DNA of 64,000 nucleotides from Cladocopium goreaui (lineage: Eukaryota; Sar; Dinophyceae; Suessiales; Symbiodiniaceae): contig CAMXCT020006334.1 of NCBI GenBank assembly GCA_947184155.2, positions 849,580 through 913,579 of the forward strand. Reading direction: 5' to 3'. The position numbers and the translations under genes were made by a program. The notes beneath the pieces are model-generated. The model was given only the letters and a program-made list of their open reading frames with translations, was not told the origin of the DNA and did not search any database. Below, piece by piece: positions 1-11,831 of the stretch; positions within the stretch are counted from its first letter, which is position 1, and each line of letters begins with the position of its first letter.

Positions 1-381
1 CAAAATACATACTTACTAGTTACATTGTTTTCCTTACTTATCCACCGTCTTGCCCTTTTGCTGCTCTTGGTTTCTCTTCGTCATGAACTTGATCAACACC
101 TCTTCATCGTGAAGGTCACTGACACAGGTGTTACTGACTTGTCTTGGGCATTGGGATGGGTTCTGTGTCAACTCTCTAGGCTAGTTGCCCACATGTCTGT
201 ATTTTAGGGATTCTGTTTTAATTACCTCTCATTCCAGTCATTAATCATTGCAGTTGCCACTCAAAATTGATATCTTGGCTGATCACCGCAGACATCTGTC
301 CCGAGAGTTTTGACTTCGCTGTTTTGTGACCCGGCTGACTCGACATTTGTCGTCATTTGTCGTCATTTGTCGTGATTTGTC
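1..381. other. Upstream spacer of the first gene
   Basis: No convincing coding segment is seen. Just before the first ATG there are three near-tandem copies of a TCATTTGTCG-like unit (about 343-380), continuing the ACANNTGTC theme. No promoter element can be named; dinoflagellate genes usually lack TATA boxes. Confidence 0.4.
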
Positions 382-3042
382 ATGGCTCGTCCTGGTGAAG
401 TGGAACGCCAAATGGACTCACAGGTGTCCACAGAACTTGTGTTTGAGTACCTGTGTGGGATGGGTGAGGAGGGCACCCAATTCGTTGTTCGCAAGATGGC
501 AAGTGCGAACCCGACTCCTCGAGAAGATCTTCGGGAGTTTTTTGTTTATTATTTATCAGCATTTTATATTTTGAGAGTGGATTTTCAATGTGAAATGTTT
601 CTACTACTTGTGTCTTTCTTTTGGTATCGGTGTTGTTTCTTAATTATTCATGGGGATGCCATTGATGACAATTGTTTGATGGCTAAGGGGGCTACAATTG
701 GCGGTACATTTGTCCAACAACCTCTTGATTGAAGCTGTGGGCCAAATCCACAAGCCGTCACTCGTTTTGAACTTGGGTTCTGTTTATTTTGTTTTATGTT
801 TTGATCAAATAGAATATTGAATTGAAGCAGTTGCGCAATGTTCCTGCATGTTGAATTTAAGTGTTTACACATTATTTGTGAGATATTTGTAAAGTTTCAT
901 TCAGTTCAGAAATAACTTGTTATGACTTGAGTTCAGGTCTTGCTGGACAAACTTTTGTCTAAGGCACTATGACCCAGGAGCATTTGCCATCAATGTGGAG
1001 GAGGCCAAGCGGCACATTTGTCTGGAGCGACTGACTTGTTGTTCATTCATTTTTGTTTTCTTGAACTCTTCCTTGAAGAGTGTTTGGTATTTATAGTGGG
1101 GCATAGGGATCCAAACATGATTCTAAGTAATATAAGTCAGTCACATTTCTGATTCTGCTTTCTGCCCTTAGGACTGCCTTCAACTATCTCGCCTCGAGAG
1201 CATTGGACTGGGCAGGGGCGCAGCGCCGACCACAGGGGCGCAGCTTAAGTGCACATGTGTCATGGCTGAACGAGCGCCTCCCATGCCAGACTACAGTTGT
1301 CCCGTATCGGGGACAATTGTTTCATGTACAGTTGTCCTACAACCAGGAGCACACGTTTTTGGTACATCAAGGTGCCTTCCCTCAGCAGCAGTATTTTTAT
1401 TTAGGACACATGACATGTGTGACTGTTTGGTGATACATGACATGTGTGATTGTTTGGTTTTTGGGGTTTTGAGACATGATAAAAAATAGCTTTGATGGAG
1501 TTTGATAACTAACTACTGTAAAAGTTGCAGTGGCAGCAATTTCCATGTCTCAGCATGGCCTCCCTGCAGGACAAGCGTCGTTGGAGGCATGGGGGCTCTA
1601 CTTGAAGCCTGCTGATTTGGATAGAGTTGTCCCTCCTGTTGCACCTGCTCCACCGATCGTGCATATGCGCTGACACATTTGTCCGTACTGAGACATTTGT
1701 CCATCATTGACGCTCAGGTCTTCCATTGTCACATTTGACATACTGGGACATCTCCAGTTTGGTTTGATGCTAGTTTTTCAACTTCAAAAACCTGCATTCA
1801 AACAAAGTGTCAGATGTCAAGGCTTTTTTGATTTATATCATTTGTCCTGGTCATGTGCGTCATGTGTGGGTCACAGAAAAATCGAATCCTGAGCTGAAAA
1901 AAAGGTAGGGTTCAGTTCTGTCAGAGGTACTGCAATTAGTACAAGTATCACATATGTCTTTGCTGCTTCAATCTGGAGTGCTGTGTTCAAACACTACTGG
2001 TAGTTTGTTTCACTCAATTTGGGTTAGTCAAGGGGGGCAGGGCGGAACATCAAATCATCATGAAAGCTTGGCAAGTCATCCAAACCCTTGCATTCCAGTA
2101 GTTCCAGTGTACGCATGTGTCTGTCACTAGCCAAGCGTGTGCCAGGTGCTCTGTGGGTGTGTGGAGCAGTGCAGGCCTCAATATTGGGAACGCTCAACTT
2201 CACTAGGAGCTGATGCCTTGTTTGACACCAGTTATCATGGTCCTCACTTGTTATACCAACATATTCTTGCAGCACTTGTTATGTCCTGCGTTATCTTTGT
2301 GGCCCAGGCGCAGTTCACCACAAATCATTTGTCCCCAGATCATTTGTTACATTTGTCAGCTGTGTCTCATGGCGACAGTTGATCTTCTTTCCAAGGGGGA
2401 CACGCAGAAGGGTTGGGAAAAGGTGACGGGGACAAGTGTCATGGATGTCCTCAAGTGGCGCACAGGTGAGTACAGATGTCTTGTCAGTGATGCTGAGCCG
2501 CTGCCTGTCCCTGGTCTGATGTTCGTCAGTGACAATATTTCATTTTTTTCATTTAGCACATGCTGCATCTAAGACAATAATTTTGTTTTTGTGGATGCCC
2601 AATGTCGAAACTCATATGTCAGTAGATTCCCCACAATATCATTGTAGAGTTCAATTTGTTTCTGAACTCTTGTCATCAGGATGGACCATGGAATATTACC
2701 ATCACTATGCGTGGCCCGAACAAATCTGTACAAGTGTTTGGCACTCTTGAGGGCAAGGGTAAGAGGAAGACTTGTCCCTCGTTCCAGTCGCCGTGCAAGT
2801 CGCTCAGAAGGTCGAATGCGTTTCTTGAGGAGAAGGGTGCAGATGTGTCAGAGCCAGTGGGGTCTCAGAATTCTCCAGTTCCTGGTGGTCACATGTGTCA
2901 TGGTGAGTGGGTTACAGATTCCCAGGTTGAGCCACCTGATGATTTCCGTTGTCATGATGGTGATGATGAGATTCCTCAAACTGTACCTCAATATGGTGAT
3001 GATTGGGATGACACTCAAGTGGTGGAAGATGATTGCGTCTAA
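382..3042 (+). CDS. Multi-exon gene, unknown protein (element gene 1)
   Basis: Not recognised. The chosen start is the ATG at 382 (MARPGEVERQMDSQ), the first codon of a protein-like segment after the spacer. Further exons are suggested at about 937-1034 (acceptor TTCAG; LRHYDPGAFAINVEEAKR), 1172-1395 (acceptor CCTTAG; AFNYLASRALDWAG), 1529-1665, 2360-2465 (donor GTGAGT; ends DVLKWRT) and 2680-3042 (acceptor CATCAG; begins DGPWNITITMRG, ends at TAA). The C-terminal 40 residues are strongly acidic and rich in D, with repeated GDD. The middle has a basic patch (KGKGKRK). Codon phase between the last two exons does not match a plain GT-AG splice, so one border or one base is uncertain. It is the first gene of the + block, 1.1 kb ahead of the next. 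ACANNTGTC motifs lie in both exons and introns. Confidence 0.5.
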
Positions 3043-4143
3043 TGTCCTTTTGTATATTGCACATATGTACTTTGCTATGTGCTGTGACTGTGTCAAATGT
3101 CACTGAAAATGGTGATATTTTTGTTAGACACATGTCATGTTGCACCAATGGTGCCAAGTTAATTATGCCTAGTTTGTCTGTGTGTGGTCGATAGTAGCGA
3201 CAGACTGTGAGGCATGAGCAATTGTCAGGGGATCAGATGGAGAAAAAAACAGGACGAAGCAAAGACACACTTGTGATTCAATGTTGTTCCGAACTTTTGT
3301 CTGAATATGCACTTGATGTCAAGATCTTTCAGCAGTTTTTTTTATATATGTCGCACATGTTTAAGTTCCTGCTGGCCAAGGTGTGGAACTATTTGGAGAT
3401 GTGGAGAGCTCAGTCAAGAATCCAGTGAATGATGATGTTTAGTTACGTGTTACTTGTGTCATTTCTCATTCACTGATTCACTGGGTCTGAACTTGTATCA
3501 AACTTATTCTTGTGCCCAGGCTCTTACCAATGAGGTGTGGTCTTATGAGACTTGTGACTGTGACATGTGTCCACAAGCTTATGGCATTTATTTTAGTTAG
3601 ATATTGGCTACTGCTGTTCAATATGACATATCCAAGTAGCTCCATAGTTTAATAAATGGTTTCCACTTTGTTCCATACAGTTCTTTCGGAATCTGCTGCC
3701 AGGCTGATCAAGGTCTATACATTGTCTTCTCTGCCAGTTCTTGGTTAGTGGTGCCAAGCTCAAGTCGGATCACCAATCTGGGACATGATGATTAGTTAAT
3801 ACAACAGCTCACTGAACTAGCAAAGTGAAGACTTTAATTTGTTCAGAGAGTCTTTCATTGAAGTGTTTGATGCATGAGACATCTGACATTGACAATGTTT
3901 GCCATTTTCCGACTCAGACCCATGACAGAAATGTCCCACAGATATGTCAAGCAAACATTTCTTCGGAGTAAATGCATACATGTGGACAATATAAGGTTAT
4001 AATGAAAAATGATGACAAGTAAAGATATAATTCTAATGACTGAAAAATGATGATGCACTGTCGATCGACTCACTCACTTTCACAGCTACTTTCACAGCTA
4101 CTTTCACAGCTGGATTTGTCACAGTTGTCACATTTGCCTTCGT
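3043..4143. other. Spacer between element genes 1 and 2
   Basis: No supported gene. The stretch holds scattered motif copies (about 3120 and 3560) and a short triple repeat of TTTCACAGCTAC at about 4078-4115, just before the next start codon. Confidence 0.4.
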
Positions 4144-7123
4144 ATGTCCTCGGGCAATAGTGCGGCTCTGGAGCACCTGGCACTATCTGATTCAGAGCGA
4201 GAGGCTCTTGAAGGGCATCGGACTCTTGTCTTAACCTCAAGTCAAGCCTTGCCAGATTGTGCACTGAACTGTTCAAGTTTCTTTCTAAATGACACACTGT
4301 TTGCAGTTGCTACATTGTCACTGATGAGAAGTTTACAGTTTACATGTGTCAATTCTGCATTGATCAGATCTTGATTCAGGAAAGCCCAGCAAGTGCCATG
4401 TCTGCTTTTATGATTTTGTCTTGCCTTCTTGTTTATTGTCACTGTTCAAATGTGATGAGCTGGTGATGAGCTGCTGCATTGTTGAATGCTGTGCTTCTCT
4501 GGATCAGGCCATCTACTTGCTCTCGCTGCTGAGCCCGGCCCGGGCCGCGGAGATTTGTGGACAACTGTCGGAAGAGAAAAAGGGCGATGTCACGAGCTGG
4601 AGCCTCACATCAAGCTGGCGGCACGTCAAAAGGACAGGTTCTCAGATCTGCCTTTCACTTTCAGAAAAAATCATAGCTGTCACATTTGTCTTGAATAATG
4701 CCTTTTCCTGTGATTGAGGGCACTGAAAGTGTCTGACTTGTTGTGATTAAGGCTCCAGATCCATCATGGGTTCCCCGATCATCTTCCGTGGAAAAACCCT
4801 GGATGAGATCAGAACAGTAACTTGGCAGCATATTTATCTAAAACATTCAGACGTTAAAAGTATCTATAGGGAGTGCATGGTCTGTTTCAATTCTGATGGA
4901 TCACCTGTTGTTTCCCTTCTGTCTGACTTGATTCGGTCGCTGGCTGAGATTGTCCGCGATGCCGCTGAAAAAAGTGTCCTGCCGGACTGCATCGGACAAC
5001 TGTCCTCCCGGTACCACCGTGGCAAGATTCTGCAGTGGCCTATGAAAGTGGTCATTGCGGGATACGGCCAGGGCAAGAAATGGCAGAACATGCGTGAGGA
5101 CTGATTGATGTTGCTGTGCATGACTGCTTTTTGCATGTTGTGTTGGTTTGCCTTGAGGAAACTGATTGGTACTTCTTGCCTTTTTTGTTTAACTGTTTGA
5201 TATGCATGATAGCCTCTTTCCTGCAGGAATATGTGTCGGACCATTGGATGAAGAACGTTGGAGACATGTGTCAGTTCATGTCCCCGAACGAGTGGCACCG
5301 GGTTGACCTGGGCATGCCAGTGGAGTCCCTTGGCTGTACTATTCCATTGCCCCATGTGTTTGGCTTGTAAAATTATCTTCAAGTCATGCAGGAATGTTGG
5401 GCAAGTTTGAATTCAAAATCTTGACTTCATTAAGGCGAGCTCTAGGACCCTTCCGAAATGCACATTTGTCTGGCTGGCATCATGATATCCAGCGACAGGT
5501 GTGGTCATGTTCTGAAATGTGTCTGAATCTGTGTCATGTTCTGGTTTGATGAGTCTGGAATTGAAGTTTCAGTGCATTCTTGTATATATACTTATTGATT
5601 GCAGGTGATGGAGCATCCTGACTTCATGGAGACCATGGACTGGATCCTGGAAAGTCCTGCACCTCTGGTGAGGAAACCTGTTTGCTGATTTGTTTTTTAT
5701 GTGAAAAATGACAAAGTGGGTTTGACACATGTTACATAGTCAACTATTGACATATGTCCTGCAGGATCTCATGCACAGCTGGCTGGCACCGTACAATTGT
5801 CTGCGCCATGACCTTGTACGGCATTTTGATTGCAACTTGGCTTGAAATACTTGTCTTGATTGAGATTGCTGCTGATGTCTTTCAATTCAGCTATTCATTT
5901 CTTTTCAACCTAAGGCCATCGGGTGCCAGCCTGTGCTCTGCATCCAGTCCACGAGCACACAGTGGCAACAAGACGTGCACATGTGTCATTCCTATATGAA
6001 GGGCGAAATGTCCTGGGTTGACACAATGTCTCAGTTGCTGTCCACGACCGACGTGGAGTTTAGCGACTTTAAGAGGTATACAGCTGAATACATCGACCGC
6101 TACATATGTCGATTCAAAAACGGCTACTTCGAAGGGTGTTCTGGCTGCATTAGATTCATTTTCACACTGTGCTCAAATCTGAATTTGACTTCACTGTTGG
6201 AGAAAATTAGCTTAAGTACCCTTCAAATGGAACAAACAGTTGTGTAATGATTGACATTTTGCATAACCCATGTCATGTTGCCCAGGTTTGACCACTTGGT
6301 CCCCTACATCGAGGAAGTCAGAAGTGGTACAACTGTCGGACCAGCCCCCAAGGCTAGAGATTTGTCATTGCTGTTGCTGTGAAACTAACTTAAGGCTGCA
6401 AATGCAGTTGTATTGTTGTGTTGAGCAAGTCTTGCAAACTGATGTGAATAGCATCTGAATGTTTGATGTGTCTGAGCTGGATGTTGCTGACATATGTCTC
6501 ACAATTGTCACTTTGTCCACTTGCAGGCCATGCCCAAGGCCAAGGTGAAGGCAATGCCCAAGAACAAGACGGGGACAGAGTTCTTGGGGGCCAGTGCGAA
6601 GGCTGCCTCGTCATCAAGAAGGACACATGTCAACACCTCGGTCTTTGAGGAGGATGATGAAGAGTGTACAATTGTCGGAGGAGGTTGGGGATGCATGGAG
6701 GTGGATGATGATGGTGATGATGGTGATGATGGGGATGATGGTAATGATGGGGATGATAGTGATGATGGGGATGATGGGGATGATGGGGATGATGGTGATG
6801 ATGGGATGATGGTGGATGATGACTTCATCCCTTTCTTGTCATCCCCTTCACCTCCAATGGCTGCAGGTGGAGCCAGCCGTGCGAGATCGAAGAGCGTGAC
6901 CTGGCGAAAGAAGCGACAAGTGTCGCCTCCTCCCCCCCCTCCGGGGGTGCCCCCCCCGTGGCGCAAGGGGCCGGGCAAGAGACATGTGTCAGTGGGACAT
7001 GAGTCAGAGGAGGAGGACGATGTGGAGGTGATAGAGGATGAGGTGGAGGAGGATGATGAGCCACATTTGTCCGGAGAGCAGCTGGAGATCCCACAATTCG
7101 ACATTCCAGATGAAGTGATGTAG
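4144..7123 (+). CDS. Multi-exon gene, acidic low-complexity protein (element gene 2)
   Basis: Function unknown. The exon chain with mostly consistent phase is 4144-4227, 4508-4637, 4752-about 5095, 5227-5355, 5605-5667, 5765-5815, 5915-6075, 6286-about 6334 and 6527-7123 (stop TAG). Acceptors are CAG or AAG; donors include GTGTTT, GTGAGG, GTACGG and GTATAC. The third exon keeps phase only if it ends just before GAGGAC, a GA donor of the kind reported in dinoflagellates. The N-terminal half is a compact mixed sequence (ARAAEICGQLSEEKK; MSWVDTMSQLL; FDHLVPYIEEVR) with no family I can name. The last exon is low complexity: a GDD/DDG tract (6708-6815), a proline run (PPPPPPGVPPPW) and an acidic tail (ESEEEDDVEVIEDEVEEDDE), suggesting a disordered nuclear or chromatin-associated tail. 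ACANNTGTC is read in several frames in this exon (TIV, QVS, HVS, HLS). Confidence 0.6.
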
Positions 7124-7159
7124 CTTGGCTTTCGACTTTAATGACTGTACTAATTCATT

Positions 7160-7500
7160 TGACATGTGTTTCAGAACTTGTGTCTATCACTCCTGGCACT
7201 TGTGACTTATCTAAGGAATGAGATCATGGAGGACCATGGGATCTACAATAGCACCATCGGATTGTTCTGGAACCTTCAAGATTTCGAGCTTGGAAGAGTT
7301 CGCATGGTGAAGCTGCTGCTACTGGTTGTGCACAAATGTTTCATATGTCCAAATGTTTCATATGTCCAAATTGAGCTTTCCTGTGTATATGCTGATGGCT
7401 CGTGTGTCTCAGGTTCAAGCTGCTCTTCCGGAACCCTCGTCATCGACGTTCCAATCAGCGCTACTTCGCGTCGAATTTGGGTACCTTGCCTCATTTAATT
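7160..7500 (+). CDS. Possible small exons after gene 2
   Basis: Two protein-like pieces lie just after the gene 2 stop. One follows a TTTCAG acceptor at about 7173 and includes MEDHGIYNSTIGLFWNLQDF. The other (about 7411-7485) is flanked by a TCTCAG acceptor and a GTACCT donor. They could be a short separate gene or decayed exons. TCATATGTCCAAATGTT-like units are duplicated at 7337-7370. Weak support. Confidence 0.25.
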
Positions 7501-7633
7501 ATATTTGTATTTTGCTCTTTTGCATTTTGAACATGTGTCTTCTCATTCATCAGAATCCTTGTGTTGCATGATTTGATTGCTGCAGTTTGGTGTGCTTGTC
7601 TGCTTTGACACTCGAACTAAGACAACTGTCTGA

Positions 7634-7851
7634 GAGAGCTGAGACACTTGGAGCTAGCTTCCGGGTAGGAACATTTATCAATATCTATCAAGGGATTACA
7701 TTTGTCAACATTTGTCTGACATTGTTTGATCAAACCAGCAATGAGAGCTGAGACAATTGGAGCTAGCTTCCGGGTAGGAACATTTATCAATATCTATCAA
7801 GGGATTACATTTGTCAACATTTGTCTGACATTGTTTGATCAAACCAGCAAT
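7634..7851. repeat. Perfect-length 109-bp tandem duplication
   Basis: Two head-to-tail copies, 7634-7742 and 7743-7851, differ by eye at one base only (GAGACACTTG versus GAGACAATTG). Each carries two ACATTTGTC motifs. Near identity means a recent local duplication. It lies in noncoding DNA between genes 2 and 3. Confidence 0.9.
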
Positions 7852-8745
7852 GTGTCTTAATGTGCAAGATGTTCAATATAATATATATATATATTATTAT
7901 TATTATTATTGTTATTATATAAATTTAAGTAATATATATCGATAAGGATAAGAATATGTATGTCCAAATTTAATCCTCCAGGCATACACAGTTGAAAATT
8001 TGTTTGGTTCATGGTGGTCAAGACACATTGCTGGATGGGTCATTTTGCTGTCACTTTGCATCATAAGTGACATGCCGCTTCCCAAACTGCATAGCACTGC
8101 GTGCAATGGAAAAAAAAAGGTCTCTTTGGAGCTCTCTGTGAGTCAATGATTCCGTGACATGTGTCAATTGTCCATTGTAGACTTGTGTAATTAACCACCT
8201 TGACGTGTGCATCAATTTTATCCCAAGGTGCTTTACTTGTGGCAATAGTGCTCAGGACTCAGCGACATAACATGGAAGTACAAAATCCTTGAGTGAAGAG
8301 TTTGTACTCAATAAATCTGATCTCAAGAAAATATTCAAAATGCAGTGTATAATATAAAGCAAACACAGAATCGTCATATATTACATCTATATTATCATTG
8401 CTCCTGTGGTGCACTGAGGTCTGCAGTCGCTGACAGAGAAGCGTTGCTCTTAACAAAGTTGATTGCTCCATATTGTCATTGATCTGAGCACCATATCTCA
8501 TGGATGTTTGCCACATGAAACATGTGTCACACTTGTTTGACTTACTGCATTGTTCACTCAAGGTGATGAGTGGTGCATGGTGTGCCACAACCATGTGACC
8601 ATCTTAGCACTTTGCTGCTTTAACGTCTACATTGTTTGAGTCACTATTCTTTAAACAGCCTTGTGCAAGTTTGCCAGCTGTCTTGTTTATCTTTCAAAAT
8701 CTCTGTGATTGAATCTGTGGCATGAGGTGGTGATGGGAAAGTCCA

Positions 8746-8866
8746 GAGCTGTGGCACATTTCAGGGTTGAGACTCTCACTTCCAGCATTTACTGCACCTT
8801 TGTCAATGCACTGGTGTGATACTGGTGAGACACATGTCCAAGATTTACCACAGGCTATGGATGCTG
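8746..8866 (+). pseudogene. Decayed partial copy of a gene 4 exon
   Basis: The stretch aligns on the same strand with the gene 4 exon at about 13806-13981. Shared blocks include AGCTGTGGCACATTTCA, CTCACTTCCAGCATTTACT and ACTGGTGAGACACATGTCC. The copy has point changes and lacks about 60 bases of the source, including the segment coding SPDKKRIVQGNQ. It has no open frame of useful length. I read it as a fragment copied within the element and then decayed. Confidence 0.8.
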
Positions 8867-8898
8867 TTTCCTTTCTCAGGACCAATCAAATGCTGCGA

Positions 8899-9094
8899 CA
8901 TAAGTGCCAATAATCACAAACTGTTCACCTAGTGAGAACATGTGTCAGACCAAGTGCAAGAGTTACATATGTTCAGCTCAAATGCCCCTGAAATCAACAT
9001 AGCTTAGGCGCAAACGCTGAACATATGTAACTCTTGCACTTGGTCTGACACATGTTCTCACTAGGTGAACAGTTTGTGATTATTGGCACTTATG
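8899..9094. repeat. Perfect 79-bp inverted repeat with 38-base spacer
   Basis: Left arm 8899-8977 and right arm 9016-9094 are exact reverse complements over 79 bases by direct reading; the spacer is 8978-9015. The arms contain the motif in palindromic setting (AACATGTGTCAGAC and its complement). The DNA could extrude a cruciform, and the RNA would form a 79-bp hairpin. It is noncoding and lies between the decayed exon copy and gene 3. Confidence 0.95.
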
Positions 9095-9887
9095 ATCGTG
9101 GACTTGGGGCACATCGGTCCAAACCTTAGTATATTGCAAAATCACATTCATGAGACATGTGTTCAATTCAATGTCTCAGTGCATGATGTGTACTCTGCAA
9201 TCCTTCATTCCACCTGTGGACACATGTCAAAGTGACTAGGATGATGCAGTTGCACATACGTTGGTTGATATAAACATGGTCATCCATCATAAAACTGGAT
9301 TTGTAAAAGTTTTCCAGTCCTGATACAATATAGAGCTAGACTCACAGCAAACATTATAAGTGAAGCACAATGGAACTGTCACAGGTGTCTTCTCTTCATG
9401 GTGCAGTGGCGTCAACTGTCAAGGCGTGGCAGCAACTGCAACACCACCAGCAAGTATGATACTGACTGCATGTGAGATCAACCATTGTCACAACAGATGC
9501 CTGCAATCCCATGGGGCAGCAAGTCGAACCTAGAAAATAAAACTAAAAAAAAACTGGCTAGAATTTTCTCAAAATTTCTCAAAATTTCTCAAAATCAAAA
9601 TCTCTCAAAATCAGAGGCATGGGAACCATTGTAATTGAAAAGTAGTATTGCTGGGTGAAGTGAAAATTTCTCAAAATTCTCAAAATCTCTCAAAATCTCT
9701 CAAAATTTCTCTCAAAATCTCTCAAAATTTCTCAAAATCTCTCAAAACACTAGTAAAAAAAATATAGAATGCAAAAAAAAAACAATGGACAACCATTGGA
9801 CACTTGTGCTGATTTGTGGGGTATGTGCAGCGATCTCGGTCAATTCAAGTGTCCTCTTTTGTGCTGATTTGTCATCTGTACTGAGCC
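9095..9887. other. Spacer before the RING gene, with TCTCAAAAT repeats
   Basis: No coding segment is supported. At 9566-9748 there are about a dozen copies of TCTCAAAAT and TTCTCAAAAT in two clusters separated by about 60 bases. A few ACANNTGTC copies occur (about 9220 and 9380). Confidence 0.6.
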
Positions 9888-11584
9888 ATGCCAATGTCAG
9901 CATCGAAGCGTCAGAGGGTTCAGCAGCAGCAAATGATGATGAACCCTTTGATGATGATGTTGCCCCAAATGGCACAGATGGCAATGCAGCAACCAGCTCT
10001 TGATGAGGAATCGGGGGATGAAAGGGAGGTGAAGGAAGAGAAGAAAGAGGAGGAGAAGCAAGAGGAGCGTCGTGCACTACCAGAGAGGGGACAGATGCTT
10101 GGGTCAGGTGTCCAGGACAAGATTTCCTCTTCAGTGACCTTTTTGCGTCAAACACCTCGGTGTCGTTTGTCAGAGGGATTGGAATGGCTTTGCAAAGACT
10201 TGGACCCTAGCATGACTCATGCCTTGAGCCAGACTGGTCTGCTGGCCCTTGTGTACATGTGTACCCGGTTGAACCCTACAACTCGAATCAATGATCTTCG
10301 TGCCATGGTGTGTATCTTATAGTGTATTTTGGTAGTGTGGTAGTATAATGATAATGCTTTTATTATGTTAATGTGAATCTATGCATTTACTGATAGAGTA
10401 AGTCAGTTTCCCGACCGACTCAGGTGTGGTGACATACACAGATCTCTTCAACTGCTGGATTCGGGCGATGAACCGGGTGAAGGTCTCCTGTGGCCAAGCA
10501 CACATTGAGACAATTGTGAGCAAGTTACCTTTGTCTCCATGTGATGATGCTGTCCTGCAGCAAGCCTATCCACATGGCTGGGACACTCGAAATGAATTTG
10601 AACATATTTTATGTGTTTTGATGTTTTGGTTTCACATTACATGGCTGAGTGAAAAAATCATATTGGGATATGAGCTGTTCTGCATGTTGCACTGATCAGG
10701 ACAATTCGTGGATGAAGGCCAAGAAGAAGCGCTCTGTGGCAGAGGTGTCCGCAGGGAATGGTGATGTTGGTCAGATGCTTGGGCTTGCACCACCTCAAGA
10801 CAGCCCTGTGCAGCCCCCAGAGCTGGTACAAGCTGATGGGACATCTGTCACTGTCCAGCCAGCAACTGCAGTGGCCCCTGTGACACATGTGCAGCCTGCT
10901 GCGACAGTCCAGCCAGCAACTGCAGTGGCCCCAGTGACACATGTCCACCCTGCTGCGACAGTCCAGCCAGCAACTGCAGTGGCCCCAGTGACACATGTCC
11001 ACCCTGCTGCGACAGTCCAGCCAGCAACTGCAGTGGCCCCAGTGACACAGCCAGCAACTGCAGTGGCCCCTGTGACACATGTGCAGCCTGTTGCGACATT
11101 TGTGCAGCAAGTTGTGTCACATGGTGGGACTCCTGACACTCCAGCACCTCCTTGCACTCCTGCTCGAGCTTATCGTCGTGCTCCTGGAACACCTGTCCCT
11201 GCTGCTCAGTCAAAGGCTGCTGCCCGCCCACCTCCACGTGAAGATGCCATGTCTGATGATGAGAGTGACAACAGCCTGTCGTCAGATGTGGAAGCACATG
11301 TGTCGGAGCCTGTCGAAGAGGAGCCAGATCCATGCCCCATCTGCTTGGAGAAGATCCAAGTGGGAGAGTCGGTGACAGCCCTGCCTTGTGCACATGTGTG
11401 TCACAATGAGTGCCTGTCAAAGTGGAGGGCCTCACGTCCGGGCGGCATCCCTCTGCACCACTGCCCGATGAGGTGTGAGAGGACCTGGCAGTCGGAGATG
11501 GAACATGTGCCGTCTGAGTGGGAGCTTGTGGAGGCCGAAGTTGAGACTGCTATGGAGACTGAGATCGAGCAGATTTTTGGCTGA
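9888..11584 (+). CDS. RING-H2 protein, probable E3 ubiquitin ligase (element gene 3)
   Basis: Three exons keep phase: 9888-10311 (donor GTATCT), 10424-about 10614 and 10700-11584 (acceptor GATCAG, stop TGA), giving about 499 residues. The start is the ATG at 9888 (MPMSASKRQRVQQQQ), followed by a Q/M-rich and then a KE-rich charged tract. The middle holds 54-base repeats from 10853 (18 residues each, with VQPATAVAPVTHV), a flexible linker. The C-terminus has a complete RING-H2 finger: CPIC, then C-x-H-x2-H-x2-C in LPCAHVCHNECLSKW, then CPMRC. Such fingers bind two zinc ions and recruit ubiquitin-loaded E2 enzymes. Substrate and location are unknown. In this cluster it could act on a host or element protein, which is inference. 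The linker repeats carry ACACATGTC in frame, so motif number grew with them. Confidence 0.75.
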
Positions 11585-11616
11585 GGTCATCTGTTTTGGC
11601 TGAGGTCATCTGTTCA

Positions 11617-11652
11617 GTTCCTTGTGTCGTGTGTCATTGGCATCATGGTCTG
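11617..11652 (+). repeat. 36-bp exact copy of gene 5 coding sequence
   Basis: Bases 11617-11652 are identical to 18961-18996 inside the methyltransferase-like exon of gene 5. This copy sits just past the gene 3 stop codon. An adjacent 19-base unit (GGCTGAGGTCATCTGTT) is also doubled at about 11579-11615. Confidence 0.9.
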
Positions 11653-11831
11653 ACATATGTCCTGAGGGGAAGTCATTTGTGCTGCATGTTTCTGTGGTGC
11701 TGTGGGTTGCATATTGTGGTCATCTGTCTAAGTGAATGATGATGGCATAGTTGCTATGTTTCCTTTGTTTGTGTGAACAAGCACATGATGTTTTATTGTT
11801 TATATAATTTTGTTTTGTGACATTTGTGCAG

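Noticed and set aside
6508..7104. Antisense S/P-rich frame opposite gene 2
   Set aside because: It mirrors the GAT and CCC low-complexity codons of the real exon, and splice phase supports the + strand.
10658..11435. Antisense frames opposite the RING gene, one Cys/His-rich
   Set aside because: They follow from the 54-base repeat read backwards; the + strand has the complete RING-H2 finger and phase-consistent introns.
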